From NCBI GenBank assembly GCA_018287875.1, contig JAGVVL010000002.1, forward strand, positions 7,130,001 to 7,194,000: 64,000 nucleotides of DNA, read 5' to 3'. A program made the translations under genes and the position numbers. A model generated the notes under the pieces. That model was not told the DNA's origin and searched no databases. It worked only from the letters and a program-made list of their open reading frames with translations. The stretch's first letter is position 1. Each line of letters opens with the position of its first letter. Source of the DNA: Nigrospora sphaerica (Eukaryota; Ascomycota; Sordariomycetes; Amphisphaeriales; Apiosporaceae). Shown in pieces: positions 34,672-45,820 of this stretch.

Positions 34672-36594
34672 ATGGTCGCCTCAAACGAGGCTTCTGCCAA
34701 CGGCAGCAGTAGCAGCAGCACGGCCCGCGGCGCCACCGAGGGCGTCCGCAACGGTCTACATTACAAGGAGGAGAGCGGCCACCGGCTGGTCGGCAGCGTG
34801 CCCTGGTGGAAGTCGGCCGTCTTCTACCAGGTCTACCCGGCCTCCTTCAAGGACTCCAACGGCGACGGCTGGGGCGACATCCCCGGCCTCATCTCGGAGC
34901 TGGACTACCTGGTCGAGCTCGGCGTCGACTGCGTCTGGCTCTCGCCCGTCTTCGACAGCCCTCAGGCCGACATGGGCTACGATGTGTCGGACTACCAGAC
35001 CATCTACGCGCCGTACGGCACCGTCGCCGACGTGGACCGCCTCACCGCGCAGTGCCACGCCCGCGGCATGAAGCTGATCCTCGACCTCGTGGTGAACCAC
35101 ACCAGCAGCGAGCACGCCTGGTTCCGCGAGTCCCGGGCCAGTAAGGACAGCCCCAAGCGCGACTGGTACATCTGGAAGCCGCCGCGCTTCGATGCCGCCG
35201 GCCAGCGGATCCCGCCGACCAACTGGCGCGGCTACTTCGCCTGCCCGACCTGGACGTGGGACGAGGCGACGCAGGAGTACTACCTGCATCTGTACGCCCC
35301 GGACCAGCCGGACCTCAACTGGGAGAACGCGGAATGCCGCGAGGCCATCTACCAGGACACGATGCGCTTCTGGCTCGACCGGGGCATCGACGGCTTCCGC
35401 ATCGACACCGTCAACAAGTACTCCAAGCGCACCGAGTACGTGGACGCGCCCGTGACGGACCCGCGCTGGGACAGCCAGCCGGCGCCCGAGATGTGGTGCA
35501 ACGGGCCGCGCATCCACGATTTCATCCACGAGATGAACCGCAAAGCCCTCGCCCCTTACGGCGCCGTCAGCGTTGGGGAGCTGTCCAACATGGCCTCGCC
35601 GCAGGACGTGCTGCCGTACGTCCGCGCGTCGGCGCAGGAGCTCGACATGGTGTTCGAGTTCAGCATGATCCGGCTCGGCACCGGCGGCGGCTTCGGCCCC
35701 AAGTACATCTACCAGCCGTACGCCCTCTCGACGCTCAAGGGCCACGTCGCCCGCTTTCAGACCTTCATCGAGGGCACCGACGGCTGGACGACCGTCTTTT
35801 GCGAGAACCACGACAACGGCCGGGCCGTGAGCCGCTTCGGCGACACGAGCACGCCGGCGCGGTGGGCCGCGAGCGCCAAGACGCTCGCGCTCTGGCAGGC
35901 GACGCTGACGGGCACGCTGTTCCTCTACCAGGGCCAGGAGATTGGCATGGTCAACATGCCGCGCGACTGGGGCATCGAAGAGTACAAGGACGTAGAGAGC
36001 CGCAACTTCTACGCCGACGCGCGCGCGAGTGGCGACGCCGAGCGCCTGCGCGACACGCTGCACGGGCTGCAGCTGCTCGCGCGCGACCACGCGCGTCTGC
36101 CCTTTCAGTGGGACGGCACGTGCCCCCATGCCGGCTTCACCGACGCCGCCGCGACCCCCTGGATGCGCGTCCACGACGGCTTCGGCGCCGTCAACGCCGC
36201 AGCCCAGCGCGGCGACCCCGACAGCGTGCTGGGCTTCTGGCGCCGCGTGCTGCGCATGCGCAAGGCCCACGCCGACGTCTTCGTCTTCGGCGCCTTTACC
36301 GCCCTCGACGCCCATGACGACCAGACGTACTTTTACGTCAAGGAGAGCCACGAGGCCGCCGATGCCGGCCGCCCCGGCGCCACCAGGCGCCGCGCCCTCG
36401 TGCTCATGAACTGGTCCCAGGCGACCCGGCCCGTCCCCGACGTGCCCGCCGCCCTGGGCTGCGCTCCCGAGCGCGTCGCGCTGCTCATGAGTACGGGCCC
36501 CGCGGCGGAACTCGAGGCCGCACGAGGGAAAGGGGCGTTGGGCGCGCCGTTGCAGCCGTGGGAAGGCAAGGTCTATGTCAACTTCGAGCTGTGA
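34672..36594 (+). CDS. Alpha-glucosidase / maltase, glycoside hydrolase family 13
   Basis: Single exon, 640 aa, ATG in a CCGCCATGG context; the frame is open for 60 codons upstream but those residues are not family-like. It hydrolyses terminal alpha-1,4-glucosides such as maltose. GH13 signatures: YQVYPASFKDSNGDG (52-65), DLVVNHTS, the nucleophile D245 in GFRIDTVN, the acid/base E303 in VGELSN and the transition-state D381 in CENHDN. The residue after the nucleophile is Thr (T246), as in yeast maltases, where isomaltases have Val; this predicts maltose preference. There is no signal peptide, so it is intracellular, which fits its pairing with the permease. About 60 residues longer than yeast maltase, mainly at the N-terminus (Ser/Gly-rich) and in loops near 500-560. 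Confidence 0.96.
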   Translation: MVASNEASANGSSSSSTARGATEGVRNGLHYKEESGHRLVGSVPWWKSAVFYQVYPASFKDSNGDGWGDIPGLISELDYLVELGVDCVWLSPVFDSPQADMGYDVSDYQTIYAPYGTVADVDRLTAQCHARGMKLILDLVVNHTSSEHAWFRESRASKDSPKRDWYIWKPPRFDAAGQRIPPTNWRGYFACPTWTWDEATQEYYLHLYAPDQPDLNWENAECREAIYQDTMRFWLDRGIDGFRIDTVNKYSKRTEYVDAPVTDPRWDSQPAPEMWCNGPRIHDFIHEMNRKALAPYGAVSVGELSNMASPQDVLPYVRASAQELDMVFEFSMIRLGTGGGFGPKYIYQPYALSTLKGHVARFQTFIEGTDGWTTVFCENHDNGRAVSRFGDTSTPARWAASAKTLALWQATLTGTLFLYQGQEIGMVNMPRDWGIEEYKDVESRNFYADARASGDAERLRDTLHGLQLLARDHARLPFQWDGTCPHAGFTDAAATPWMRVHDGFGAVNAAAQRGDPDSVLGFWRRVLRMRKAHADVFVFGAFTALDAHDDQTYFYVKESHEAADAGRPGATRRRALVLMNWSQATRPVPDVPAALGCAPERVALLMSTGPAAELEAARGKGALGAPLQPWEGKVYVNFEL

Positions 36595-37504
36595 AGTAAT
36601 CGCTTTCCAGGGTACATGGGTTCCGTCGGGCTGGCTATCCGAAATCCGGAGTAGATAAGGAAGATAGGAGATAGATGAGCTTCACAACGTACATACATAC
36701 TCATGGACTCACTATACTCCCCACATCATCACCGCCAACTCCCGCCTAGGGTAGGCCAACCTATACCCGATTTGTCGCCCTGCCACGATCCAGATTTGTG
36801 GGCAAACCCTCACGCCTGAGCTAGCCGAAGGGCCCATCCTATCGACCTTTTCTTTTGTCGGTGAAAAAGCTCTCGACTATCTCATTGGTGCTTCCTTACC
36901 TTGGCTTTCCTCCCTCCTGGTCCCAGGATCCTTTAGGGTAGTATTAAGGTTCAGCCAACCCAGCCCTTCCCGGTCTGCCAACGCATGCTTCACCTGACTT
37001 TCCCTCGTTCCCCTGGCGCCACATGGACGCAGGCCGGTTAAGCGCTGAGGAATATAGCGGCACTGAGGCAGAATTGTGGCGCGCGGGTGGGAAGCAAAGG
37101 AAGAAAAGAAGAAAAAAAAACAAAACTTCTCGTCCCCGTACACTCATCCGTCCATGGCTGGTGTGGCATATCTCAGATTGGTTTCGGCGAGTGGGGGATG
37201 GGATCGAGGCCCAAGTGGGGAGAGTAAAGCCCCTCGCTCCAACGGTGCTGATAACCACCATCGCCAGAGGGTCCGTAGGGGTCCCACGGCAGATAGGTAA
37301 CACCTGTCAGAGGCGGAGCCGAATGCTAGCGGACAAGGGCGATGCTGGGAATTGCCAGGAACACCAGCAGCAGCCCAGGGCGATGTTGTAGTCCCCACCC
37401 TGCCGGATGTCGGGGCCTCCGGTTCTGAAAATGGTTATAACGAGGAGCCCCGTCTTCGCCTCGCTGGCATTTTGTATGCGAACCAGATCAGGTTCACCTA
37501 CAAC
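36595..37504. other. Intergenic region
   Basis: 3' flank of the maltase and upstream region of the FAD oxidoreductase. No gene supported. A G/A-rich AAGAAAAGAAGAAAAAAAA stretch lies near 37100-37120. Confidence 0.5.
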
Positions 37505-39147
37505 ATGTCGCCCGCTGCTGGACAAGAAGCCGTACGTTGCGTCGTTCCCGGCCTGCGCGAGAGAGATGGAAAGGGGTGAGGGAACGGGGAGAAAGGCATG
37601 GGTCATTCGTTTTCCTACTGACATGGCCTCGTGCTTCAGTTCGAGGCGCTGAGCGCCGCCGGCCTCGACCACCTCGTGGTCCGGCCCGAGGATGCAGGGT
37701 ACGAAGAGCGCGTCGCGTCGTACTGGGCCGAGGGGCAGAAGATGCGGCCGCACGCCTTCGTGCGGCCGACGACGACGGACGAGGTGGCGCGACTGGTGAG
37801 GGCGCTGGCGGGGACGGCGACGGGCACGTTCGCGCTGCGGTCGGGCGGGCACACGCACTGGGCGGGGGGCAGCAACACGGCCGACGGCCTCACCGTCGAC
37901 CTCGGCGCGCTGGACCGTACGACGTATGACGCGGCGACGGGGCTGGCGACCATCGAGGCGGGCGCGCGCTGGGGCGCCGCGCTCGACGTGCTGGACCGGG
38001 AGGGCGTATCGGTCTGCGGCGGGCGCGACGCCGGCGTCGGCGTCGGCGGCTTCTCCACGGGCGGCGGGCTCTCGTGGTGCACGCCGCGCGCCGGCTTCAC
38101 CGTCGACAACCTCGTCAGCGCCGACGTCGTCCTCGCCGACGGCCGCGTCGTCGAGGCCAGCGCCTCCGGCCCCCATGCCGACCTCTTCCGCGCCCTCAAG
38201 GGCGGCTCCGGCAACTTCGGCATCGTCACCCGCTTCGTCTTCCGCACCCTCGCCGGCACCACCGGCTGGGGCGGCATGCGCGTCAGCCCGCGCGAGACGG
38301 CGTCGCAGCACGTCGACGCCCTCGTCCAGTTCACAGCCGACAAGTCCAAGGACACGGCCTGTGCCACTGCCCTCTTGTTCGCCTACGCCCCGCACTTTGG
38401 CGGCAACGTGATTGTCCATTATGCCCGTAAGTCCAGGAGATATAGATAACACCGTGCGTCCCTTCGCGCGGTCCCCAATGCTGACCGGATCCTCGGGCAG
38501 TGAACACCAAGGGCGACACGAAATCCCCCATCTTCGAGAAGTGGCTTTCCATCCCGTCCTTCATGGACACGACCAAGGTGTCGACGGCCGCCGAGCAGGC
38601 CGTGGCCTGCATGCAGCCCGCCGGCTACCACGTGCCGTGGATGACGCTGACGGTCAAGAACGACGCCGCGACGGTACGGCACGCCACGGAGCTGCACCAG
38701 AAGTACACGGACGACTTCCGGGCGCGGTTCCCCGACGCCGACGTCTTCGTCTGGCTCGCCTTCCAGCCGCTGCCGGCCTTCTACGGCCAGTTCGGCCCGG
38801 CGCAGGGCGGCAACGTGACGGGCTACACGGAAAAGGTCACCGAGGACTCGCAGCTCGTCCTCCTCGGGATCCTCACCAAGGCCGGCGCCGACGAGGCGGT
38901 GCGCGCCTACGCCGAGGCGCAATCGCGCCAGTGGCTCGCCGACCTCGAGGGCTGGGCCCGCGCCAGGGGCACCTACGTCGACTGGCTCTACTTCAACTAC
39001 TGCCACGGCACCCAGGACCCCCTGAGCAAGGTGGGCGAGGAGAACATCGCGCTCATCAAGGCGGCCATGAAGAAGTACGACCCCACGGGCTTCTTCCAAA
39101 CCCGCTTCACCGGGGGCTTCAAGATGTCCAGGTCGGCCGCTGCCTGA
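37505..39147 (+). CDS. FAD-linked oxidoreductase, BBE/VAO type
   Basis: Three exons, 37505-37531, 37640-38426 and 38501-39147; 486 aa. PCMH-type FAD-binding domain at about 45-220: RPTTTDEVARLV; RSGGHTHWAGG with H80 at the position of 8-alpha-histidyl flavin attachment; VGVGGFSTGGGLSW; and GGSGNFGIVTRF. A substrate domain follows, with a C-terminal berberine-bridge motif near YFNYCHGTQDPL and KYDPTGFFQTRF. The second covalent cysteine of bicovalent oligosaccharide oxidases (three residues before VG) is Asp here; C135 lies further upstream. Monocovalent flavin is therefore likely. No signal peptide, so intracellular. The first 9-residue exon (MSPAAGQEA, GTACGT donor) is the weakest part. It lies next to the maltase; a role on sugars or on a secondary metabolite is unknown. 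Confidence 0.86.
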
Positions 39148-39975
39148 CGGGAGTAGAGTGGAACTCGACTATGCGGCGATAGTACCCGAGTGCCTCGTGG
39201 CACGTCGCGGCTCGTGATACCAAGGACACGCGGTGCATTGTTTGTGCGAACACCAGGCAGATCCTGAAGATGCGGGACAACGATACCCACGAAACGTGTA
39301 ACTGATTTCCATGGCGGTCGGTCCCCCGAGCCCACAACTGATTCATCCAAGTGAAACCCTTCAGGGCAGGTTGTCATGGTGATTCCTTCCTAATTTCCTG
39401 AAGAGCATACAGCCATGCGAGCAAGCGTGGCAGTTGTTATACCCGAACTTTCCCTTCTTGCGTAAAACAGCTGCAGTGGGAATCCGTACGTACCTTTTCT
39501 AACTCATAGAGGGCACTGCTTCCGCAGGAAGTGTACAGCTCTTGTAGCAGTACAAGCTGTAGCCCGTATGGCAGGGTTTCGCTAAAGTACCAAAGTACCG
39601 CTTTGCCTGTTCCTGGAGCACACTGACTTTTAGAACTAGGCAAGTACCTACTTCAAGTACCAAGGTTCTTATGTGGGGGAATGGGCGGTGCGTCATACCC
39701 CTCATACCAACAGCCGGGTCAGCCCACGTTTACTTGGAGCTCAAACCATCCAGGGCGACGGCGCAAACGACATTCCAACACCACCGTTCAAGCTTGTTCG
39801 ACCGATCGGATTGCCCTTCCCTTCGTTCCGGGACGGTTACGAACGTTGGGGCGGCCCCTTTCATCCCACCGTACGTCGTCGCTCCTTGAAAGAAAACGAA
39901 AACAAAAACCCCCTCACCACGAACACATCCCGAACCGCCCCGAGAGCTCCCCCATCCCCTCGCCTCCCTCCCGTT
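39148..39975. other. Intergenic region
   Basis: Between the FAD oxidoreductase and the UCH gene, same strand. It contains several AAGTAC/GTACTT strings between 39480 and 39665. An A/C-rich leader precedes the UCH start. No gene seen. Confidence 0.5.
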
Positions 39976-40868
39976 ATGGCGACGACGCAGACGCACCCGG
40001 ACCCGGCGCCGGGCACAAGGCCGGCCTTCATCCCGCTCGAGGCGAACCCGGAGCTCATGACGAGCCTGCTGCACAAGCTGGGCCTCAGCCGCGCGCTGCA
40101 GTGCCACGACGTCTACTCCATCTCGGACCCCGAGCTGCTGGCCTTCATCCCGCGGCCCGCCCTGGCCCTGCTCATGGTCTTCCCCGTCTCCGCCGTTTAC
40201 GAGTCGCAGCGCATGGCCGAGGACGCCCCGCTCCCCGAGTACGCCGGCCACGGCGCCGACGAGCCTGTTCTCTGGTTCAAGCAGACCATCCGCAACGCCT
40301 GCGGCATGATGGGCCTGCTCCACGCCGTCACCAACGGCCCGGCCCGTGCTTTCATCGGTAGTTCTTCTCTCTCCCTCCTCCCCCTCACATACACACGTGC
40401 GCTTCCCGCCCAAAGTACAACACCCACGCGTTACCCACACCCTACCAACGAAGAAAGACGTCAATAGCTAACAAATAGTCCCCCCACCCATTTCCAGAAT
40501 CCGGCTCGACCTTGGACAAGCTCGTCCGGGACGCGACGCCGCTGGGGCCGCGGGAGCGGGCCGAGCTCCTCGAGCGGACGCCGGCGCTGGCGACGGCGCA
40601 CCACGAGGCGGCAAGCCGCGGTGACACGGCGGCGCCCGACGCCCAGGACGACGTCGACCTGCACTATGTTTGCTTCGCCAAGACGGATGACGGCACCCTC
40701 TGGGAGCTCGACGGCCGCCGCAAGGGGCCCCTCGCCCGAGGCCGTCTCGACAAGGACGAGGACGTGCTCTCCCAAAAGGCCCTGCTGCTTGGGCCCCTCA
40801 AGTTCCTCGAGCGTGAGGGCGGCGACATGCGTTTCAGCTGCGTCGCTCTGGCCGGCGCTCTCGATTAG
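39976..40868 (+). CDS. Ubiquitin carboxyl-terminal hydrolase, UCH-L3/Yuh1 type (peptidase C12)
   Basis: Two exons, 39976-40357 and 40498-40868, joined in phase 1 to give FIESGSTLDKL; 250 aa. It cleaves small adducts and peptides from the C-terminus of ubiquitin or Nedd8, in cytosol and nucleus. Catalytic set visible: oxyanion Q103, nucleophile C109 in QTIRNACGMMGLLHA, H183 in DVDLHYVCF and D199 in LWELDGRRKGP. The N-terminus has the family W/IPLEANPE start (19-26), and the crossover loop lies at about 152-178. Length is close to human UCH-L3 (230) plus a short N-terminal tail. The 140-bp intron is pyrimidine-rich and carries AGCTAAC before TTTCCAG. Confidence 0.95.
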
Positions 40869-41565
40869 GAGAACCAGAGGCACACTTCCACCCCCACACA
40901 CCCCCCCCATTCGGGGTGTATGTTAAAGGGAAGCTCGAGCTCGGTATACCATTGTGTTTTCACACGCAGTCTTACAGAAAGTACCGAGCTTAAGCGCCCG
41001 TCGTGTACCACTCCATCTGCAACGCCCAAACACTAAACCACCCGCACATTAAAAAACGCCCTTATAATGCCTGGTGGCACTTGTAGTTGAAGATGCTCCA
41101 TGTCATCACAGGAGGAAGACCTTGTTATGTGTCACTGCCTGAACCCCGACGGTCTCGGCATACCAATCCCCAGCCGGACAGTCAATACATGACCATGAAG
41201 GAGCCAAACCTGGGCTCCCACTCTTGAAAAGATTTCCATTCGTGAAGAATTCTTCAAAAAGCCACTAAATCTTGAGTTGGGGAACTTCGCCACTCTCGAC
41301 GTACCAAATTTTGTCTATACTGTCAAGAGGGCTAGGGGAATGCCGTGGTTCTATAGGATCCGGTGATGATGCTGGATTCGGTATAGTGTAAGGGCCCTCG
41401 TATGTGGCAACCACATCATCGGCACTATTATCCGTTGTGTAGTTGATCCCGAATTCGTCGAGGCAGCGCGGCATATATACCGGGCTCCCGATGAAGTTTG
41501 AAACCGGTTGCGTAATGGCGCGCATGTTGCGTCGGCATGGTTTTGCAACTTCCCTTCTTGCATAA
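40869..41565. other. Intergenic region
   Basis: 3' flank of the UCH gene. It includes a C8 run near 40902. A 111-codon open frame at 41265-41600 (-) might be a downstream exon of the putative secreted protein gene (41566-41952), but I could not find a phase-consistent splice. Confidence 0.4.
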
Positions 41566-41952
41566 TTATCCCGAGTTTTGTGTTTGCAGTATGTTCCCAC
41601 GGTGCGTCACGTGTTGGCTTTGTCGACAACGGCCACCGGCGGGGCGCCAATCGTCACCCTGCCTTGCCACGCCGGCTGCGTTGCGCGCCTCGCCAATCTG
41701 CTGTCGAGGGGTTTTATCGCGTTTCTCGCCGCCCTGAAAGGCGCGCCTTTCGGGACGGCCGAAGTCGGCTCCGCGGTGTTCCAGGACCTTGACATCGGAT
41801 TCTTCCCCCGTCAAGCTAGACAAGACGAGAGGCTCCGGCGTGGACCCCTTGCCGCCGTTGCGGTTGGCGAGGTCTTGGCCGAAAGCCCCAGCCGAGGCGG
41901 GCTGGCTAGTAAGTAAGAAGGCGGCGGCGACAATGTCAAAAGGAAGAAGCAT
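41566..41952 (-). CDS. Putative small secreted protein, unrecognised
   Basis: Open frame of 128 aa from the first true ATG. Residues 1-21 look like a signal peptide: hydrophobic FDIVAAAFLLT followed by QPASA with an A-x-A cleavage site before GAFG. The mature part is small, basic and disordered-looking, with dibasic RR and KR sites (near PERRAF and GEKRD) that Kex2 could cut, and only one cysteine. No family is recognised. Intron presence cannot be excluded; a second open frame begins nearby in another phase. It could be a real secreted peptide or effector-like gene, or chance. Isolated between the UCH gene and a lysine-rich protein gene. Confidence 0.38.
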   Translation of the reverse strand: MLLPFDIVAAAFLLTSQPASAGAFGQDLANRNGGKGSTPEPLVLSSLTGEESDVKVLEHRGADFGRPERRAFQGGEKRDKTPRQQIGEARNAAGVARQGDDWRPAGGRCRQSQHVTHRGNILQTQNSG

Positions 41953-42763
41953 GATAAGCAAAGGTGATAAAAGGAGGAGAAGCGGTGTTTAGCAACAAGT
42001 CAATGATTACGACATGCGAAATACGTTCTATTTATATTTATCCCAAGCCTGTATTTCTTCCTGTTAGGCGACCAGCGGTGGTGATCGAACTTCCAATATC
42101 GATATCGCGATCCATCCATGCACTAGGGTCGAGTTTGGTAGGATTGAAACCCTACCGTTAAGCGTATTAAACAGCTTTAGTAGGTCACCCCCGATACCTG
42201 GAGGCACGGACGAAATAGACTGTCGTTATTGAAGCCAAATGTTATATGCGGCCATTTTCTTCGTCGGAGGGTGGTTGCTATGCTAGGAGCAGTTGGCGTT
42301 GTATAAAACGCTGCTGGAATCCGCTGAGATTCCTTGATATGTACGTACATGTACTTGAATAGAGTCCTAAGTGGTGGGGATGATGGTATGTAGAATCCGG
42401 CACGGGTTGACGGACCAGCGGCCATCGCTGTCAATATTGAGGGCCTACTCCTTGTAGATGTGAAATCCAACTTCGGGGTTTGGAAATAGACCAGCACTCA
42501 CAAAGGTCACCGGTTCTCGTTTCCATCTCTCGCAATACTCTGGGTAGGTCAATGGCTCTCTGCGGTCCTGTTATACCGTGGTCATGATTTTCCAAGTAAC
42601 TCAATCGCATCCTTTACGAGCCGGCAACGTGACATGAACCGTCGGACGAGCCAGTTCTGAGGCTAATTTATTCCTGCCATAGGGGTGAGCTCGGCGTCTG
42701 GGGTCGCAATGAAAACAATCTGTTGTTCCCCGCCTTAACCATCAATGTCATTTCCTTCGCGAC
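41953..42763. other. Intergenic region
   Basis: Less GC-rich, no gene seen. It forms the upstream region of the putative secreted protein (-) and the 3' flank of the lysine-rich protein gene (-). Confidence 0.5.
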
Positions 42764-43905
42764 TTATCTGCTCTGCTTCTTCATTTCTTCCAGCAGACAG
42801 TGACCTGGACAAAGTAAACCATCAGCAGTTGCAGGCTGGGCCGACGAGTCGGCGTGGTGTGTGTACGTGGAGGGCAAATACTTCGGAACCGTTGTATCTG
42901 ACTCGGCTACTTCAGGCGGCCGAGCCGCTTCCCGTTCAGGAGACGGCGACGTGGGCGGATGGCGATCCGTTTTCCTCTTGCCCCTTTTCGCCTTCTTGGC
43001 TGCCTTATCCTCCTTCTCCCGCTTTTTTCGGGCACGCTCCTCCTCCCTCTTAGCCTTAACCTCGGTCAGCTTCTTGTTCGCTCGTTCTTTTTCGGCATCG
43101 GCTTTCTCCTTGAGCTTTTTCCACCAAGGGTCTGACTGTTTCTTAGCCGCTTCTTTTGGTTTCTCGGCCGGCTCGGCTTGTGCCTCGATTGCACTTTCAG
43201 ACGATTTACGAGAAGTTCCAGGGGCATTGTCCGTCGTTGGAACTGCCGCCTCGGGTGCTGGTACTTCCTCAGGTGCTGTCGTCTGCACCATGGAGACCAT
43301 CGTTGGGCGCCTAGAGTTAGTGCCTGGCAGCGATCTGGTTAAGCCCCATGTCAAGCCTGTGCTTAGGGGCAATATGGCATACCATTAGTCACGGTCTTGG
43401 TGCTCTCGGAGTCGTGACCCTTGGGCCCGTCTGATCCTTCATGACTTCGCGCAGCTTCGATGGACGGCGTCGGTTGCGGGTCAAGGGCTCGCCGAGACTC
43501 AGGTACAACCTCCAAATTTGTCTTATTGGACTGGGAGGGTTCCCCCAGCTTGGCCTCCTTGACAGGTTCGAGGTGTTGTTGGGGAGGGTTTGGTCCGTGG
43601 GCAAGGTCGTCCGTATCCACCTCTGGAGGGTCCCCTTTCCAATCACAGGCTTGCGGCAAGTCTGGTTTCTTGTTCTTTGCGGCCCGTCTTTGTTTCACGG
43701 ACTTGATTTTGGCTGATATTCCACCGCCTGCTCTGGTACGGCCCGATGAGGAACGTTCCCGGGGGGGGTTGTTCGGTGGGATCGCGCCCGGTGGGGGACC
43801 ATACATGCCCATGTTCTTGGCCAAGAGAGGGTCCAACATGGGGTTTATCATCGGGTTCATACCGGGATTCAACACCAGGTTCAAAGAGTTGTTCGGGCAC
43901 GTCAT
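42764..43905 (-). CDS. Hypothetical lysine/glutamate-rich disordered protein
   Basis: Two exons, complement of 43383-43905 and 42764-43323; 360 aa. The 59-bp intron (GTATGC...GCTTAACC...GCCAG) joins NG to TNSRRPTM in phase 1. The N-terminal 45 residues are Asn/Met/Pro-rich (NPGMNPMINPMLDP), followed by a basic SAKIKSVKQRRAAKNKK patch and a Pro/Glu/Ser-rich linker. The C-terminal half has a charged helical stretch (about 265-315) starting WWKKLKEKADAEKERANKK, likely a single alpha-helix or coiled coil, then a Pro/Ser tail. No signal peptide, TM or known domain. I do not recognise it. The two long compatible frames plus a good intron argue for a real, probably lineage-restricted gene. Confidence 0.6.
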
Positions 43906-45760
43906 AGTGCTAATGTATATTCAGGATTCGATGCTCTGTCGAAGAGTAAGTAGGGTCAATTAAGAAACGGGCAAGCCCGCGGTTCAAGCAGAATAGATGT
44001 TGGCGTTGAGGTGGCAGAGTAAGGTACGTAGGGTTTGCGATATCACTATTCGGGGAACCTGAAGAGGTTGAGTGGTATATGAGGGGTACAGATTCGAGAG
44101 AAGCAAAACCAGATGTCGTGTGCCCAGGACACTCCATTTGGCAAATGGCGAAGACGTCCATCCTAGCAGCAATGGATGAGTTGCCTTTACCAGTAGTCGG
44201 CTTGGGCAATGAGAAAGGGCATGGACAACCTGCGCTTTCCGTCCCGCCCGCCTTGTTTCTGGGTCAGAACGACTCTCCCATTTCGGAAAGAGCCATTTGC
44301 AGCTGCCTCGGCTTCCAGTGCAAGGCGGAAGGGAGCATAATCTGGGTACGATGGAACCTACGGCCTACATGCCATAGGTCGGCCTTGTGTATGGATGTCG
44401 ATCCAGCCTGAAGACGTGGATGTTTGCCAATGCTCATCCCGCGCAACCCAAGTAACCGCCTCAGCACCCAGCATCAAGTCTCCCTCCGAGAAAAAAGTTG
44501 CCTGTCTACTAAATTCGAGCAGCACTAAGAAAGACTTTGAAGACGCGGGACGTCTAGTTGTGCGTGACCTGTTTTTTCTTTTGTCGATCACGGAGCCTAC
44601 CGTGGCGCCTTGTGGTTATTTACCTGTCATGCGGCGCCCAAGGAGCAGCCAGAGATGACGACTGTTCTTAGGCCATCACCTTAGATTGCACGGCAGTCTT
44701 TCGTGGGTGGGGGTCGTTTGATTGTTGGCCCAAGCCTGGGCGCCGTGATGGCATTCGACGTCCGTCCTTCCCCAACTCTGCTGCGATCTTCTCGTTATAG
44801 GAACTGAGTGTAAAATTACCTGGGCCTAGGCATACCTTGTCTACAGCGGAGACTGGGGAAAACACGACGTCTTCTGTGGCAGGCACTCCCGGCCACTTAT
44901 ATACTTGTACTCAACTTGTCTTACCGAGTGCTCAGGTACAGCTTACCTACGACGTGGAAACTTCCCGATGTCAGATTTGGGCATCCAATTACAGCCCACG
45001 GGGCCCTGTCGAAGCTCACTCAGGTGGAGACGATCTCTAGTGCGCTTGGGTCCCGGCTCCAGGTACGGGAAGGTAGGCAAAAAGGAGACAGGAGAAATGG
45101 CTCACTACACTATAAACCATTGCACTAGTGTTGAGCCAGTTCTCCTGTCCCCATCCTGGTAGGCGGTCATAAAAACGAGAGGGAGTATCGGCGAATGCAC
45201 GTCAGTTTTCGACCGATCTGCTACTACCACCTTGGGCTGGAGACAAGATTCGCCTGAACTGACTTACCACTTCCACCCTAGCAGCCCGGACAACCCGGCT
45301 GACACAAGCTGTCAGGTACCTTAGCAGCGAGCCTAGGCAGGTCATCCGATGCAACCGCCGTCGGTCCTATCTTGCCGAGCCCTGAAGCCACACGTCATGG
45401 CGCACGGGACGTGGAGAGGGTGGCAGCAATTGGGAGCAAACATCCATCGGATGTTGATATCATTTTGGCCCCGATCCCTGAATTGATGAATGCACGATGC
45501 CCCCCTATTCAAAATACGGGTTTCTGTCGGGGCATCTGTCCCGCCTGTCTCTCGGACATGTCTCGTGTGCCCCACCAATGGCCGGGCTTTGAGGGCCAAC
45601 AAGATTGCCCTTCCCTCAGCTCCGTGATGGTGGTGCTACGCGGTGCGACCAGCCCGCCAGCGTCAAAGCTAATGCGACGAGGCGAATTGGGGGGGACCAA
45701 GGAAGGGAACCCAAAGGCCGAGACGAGGGCGGCGCCGACGGTCTTGTTGCACCCGTAGGA

Positions 45761-45820
45761 CCTCTTCGTAACCGGCCTCTTCGTAATGGACCTCTTCGTA
45801 ATGGACCACTTCGTAATGGA
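45761..45820. repeat. 15-bp minisatellite, four units
   Basis: Units CCTCTTCGTAAYSGR at 45761-45775, 45776-45790, 45791-45805 and 45806-45820, followed by a partial copy. Units 2 and 3 are identical; units 1 and 4 differ by three and one bases. The 15-bp period is a multiple of three, so both strands stay open (PLRNG repeats on +, ITKRS repeats on -), which explains the open frames across it. Confidence 0.92.

Noticed and set aside
34756..36351. 531-codon minus-strand open frame opposite the maltase
   Set aside because: Same antisense effect; the + strand has all GH13 catalytic motifs.
37307..38452. 381-codon minus-strand open frame opposite the FAD oxidoreductase
   Set aside because: Antisense shadow; the sense frame carries the FAD-binding motifs.
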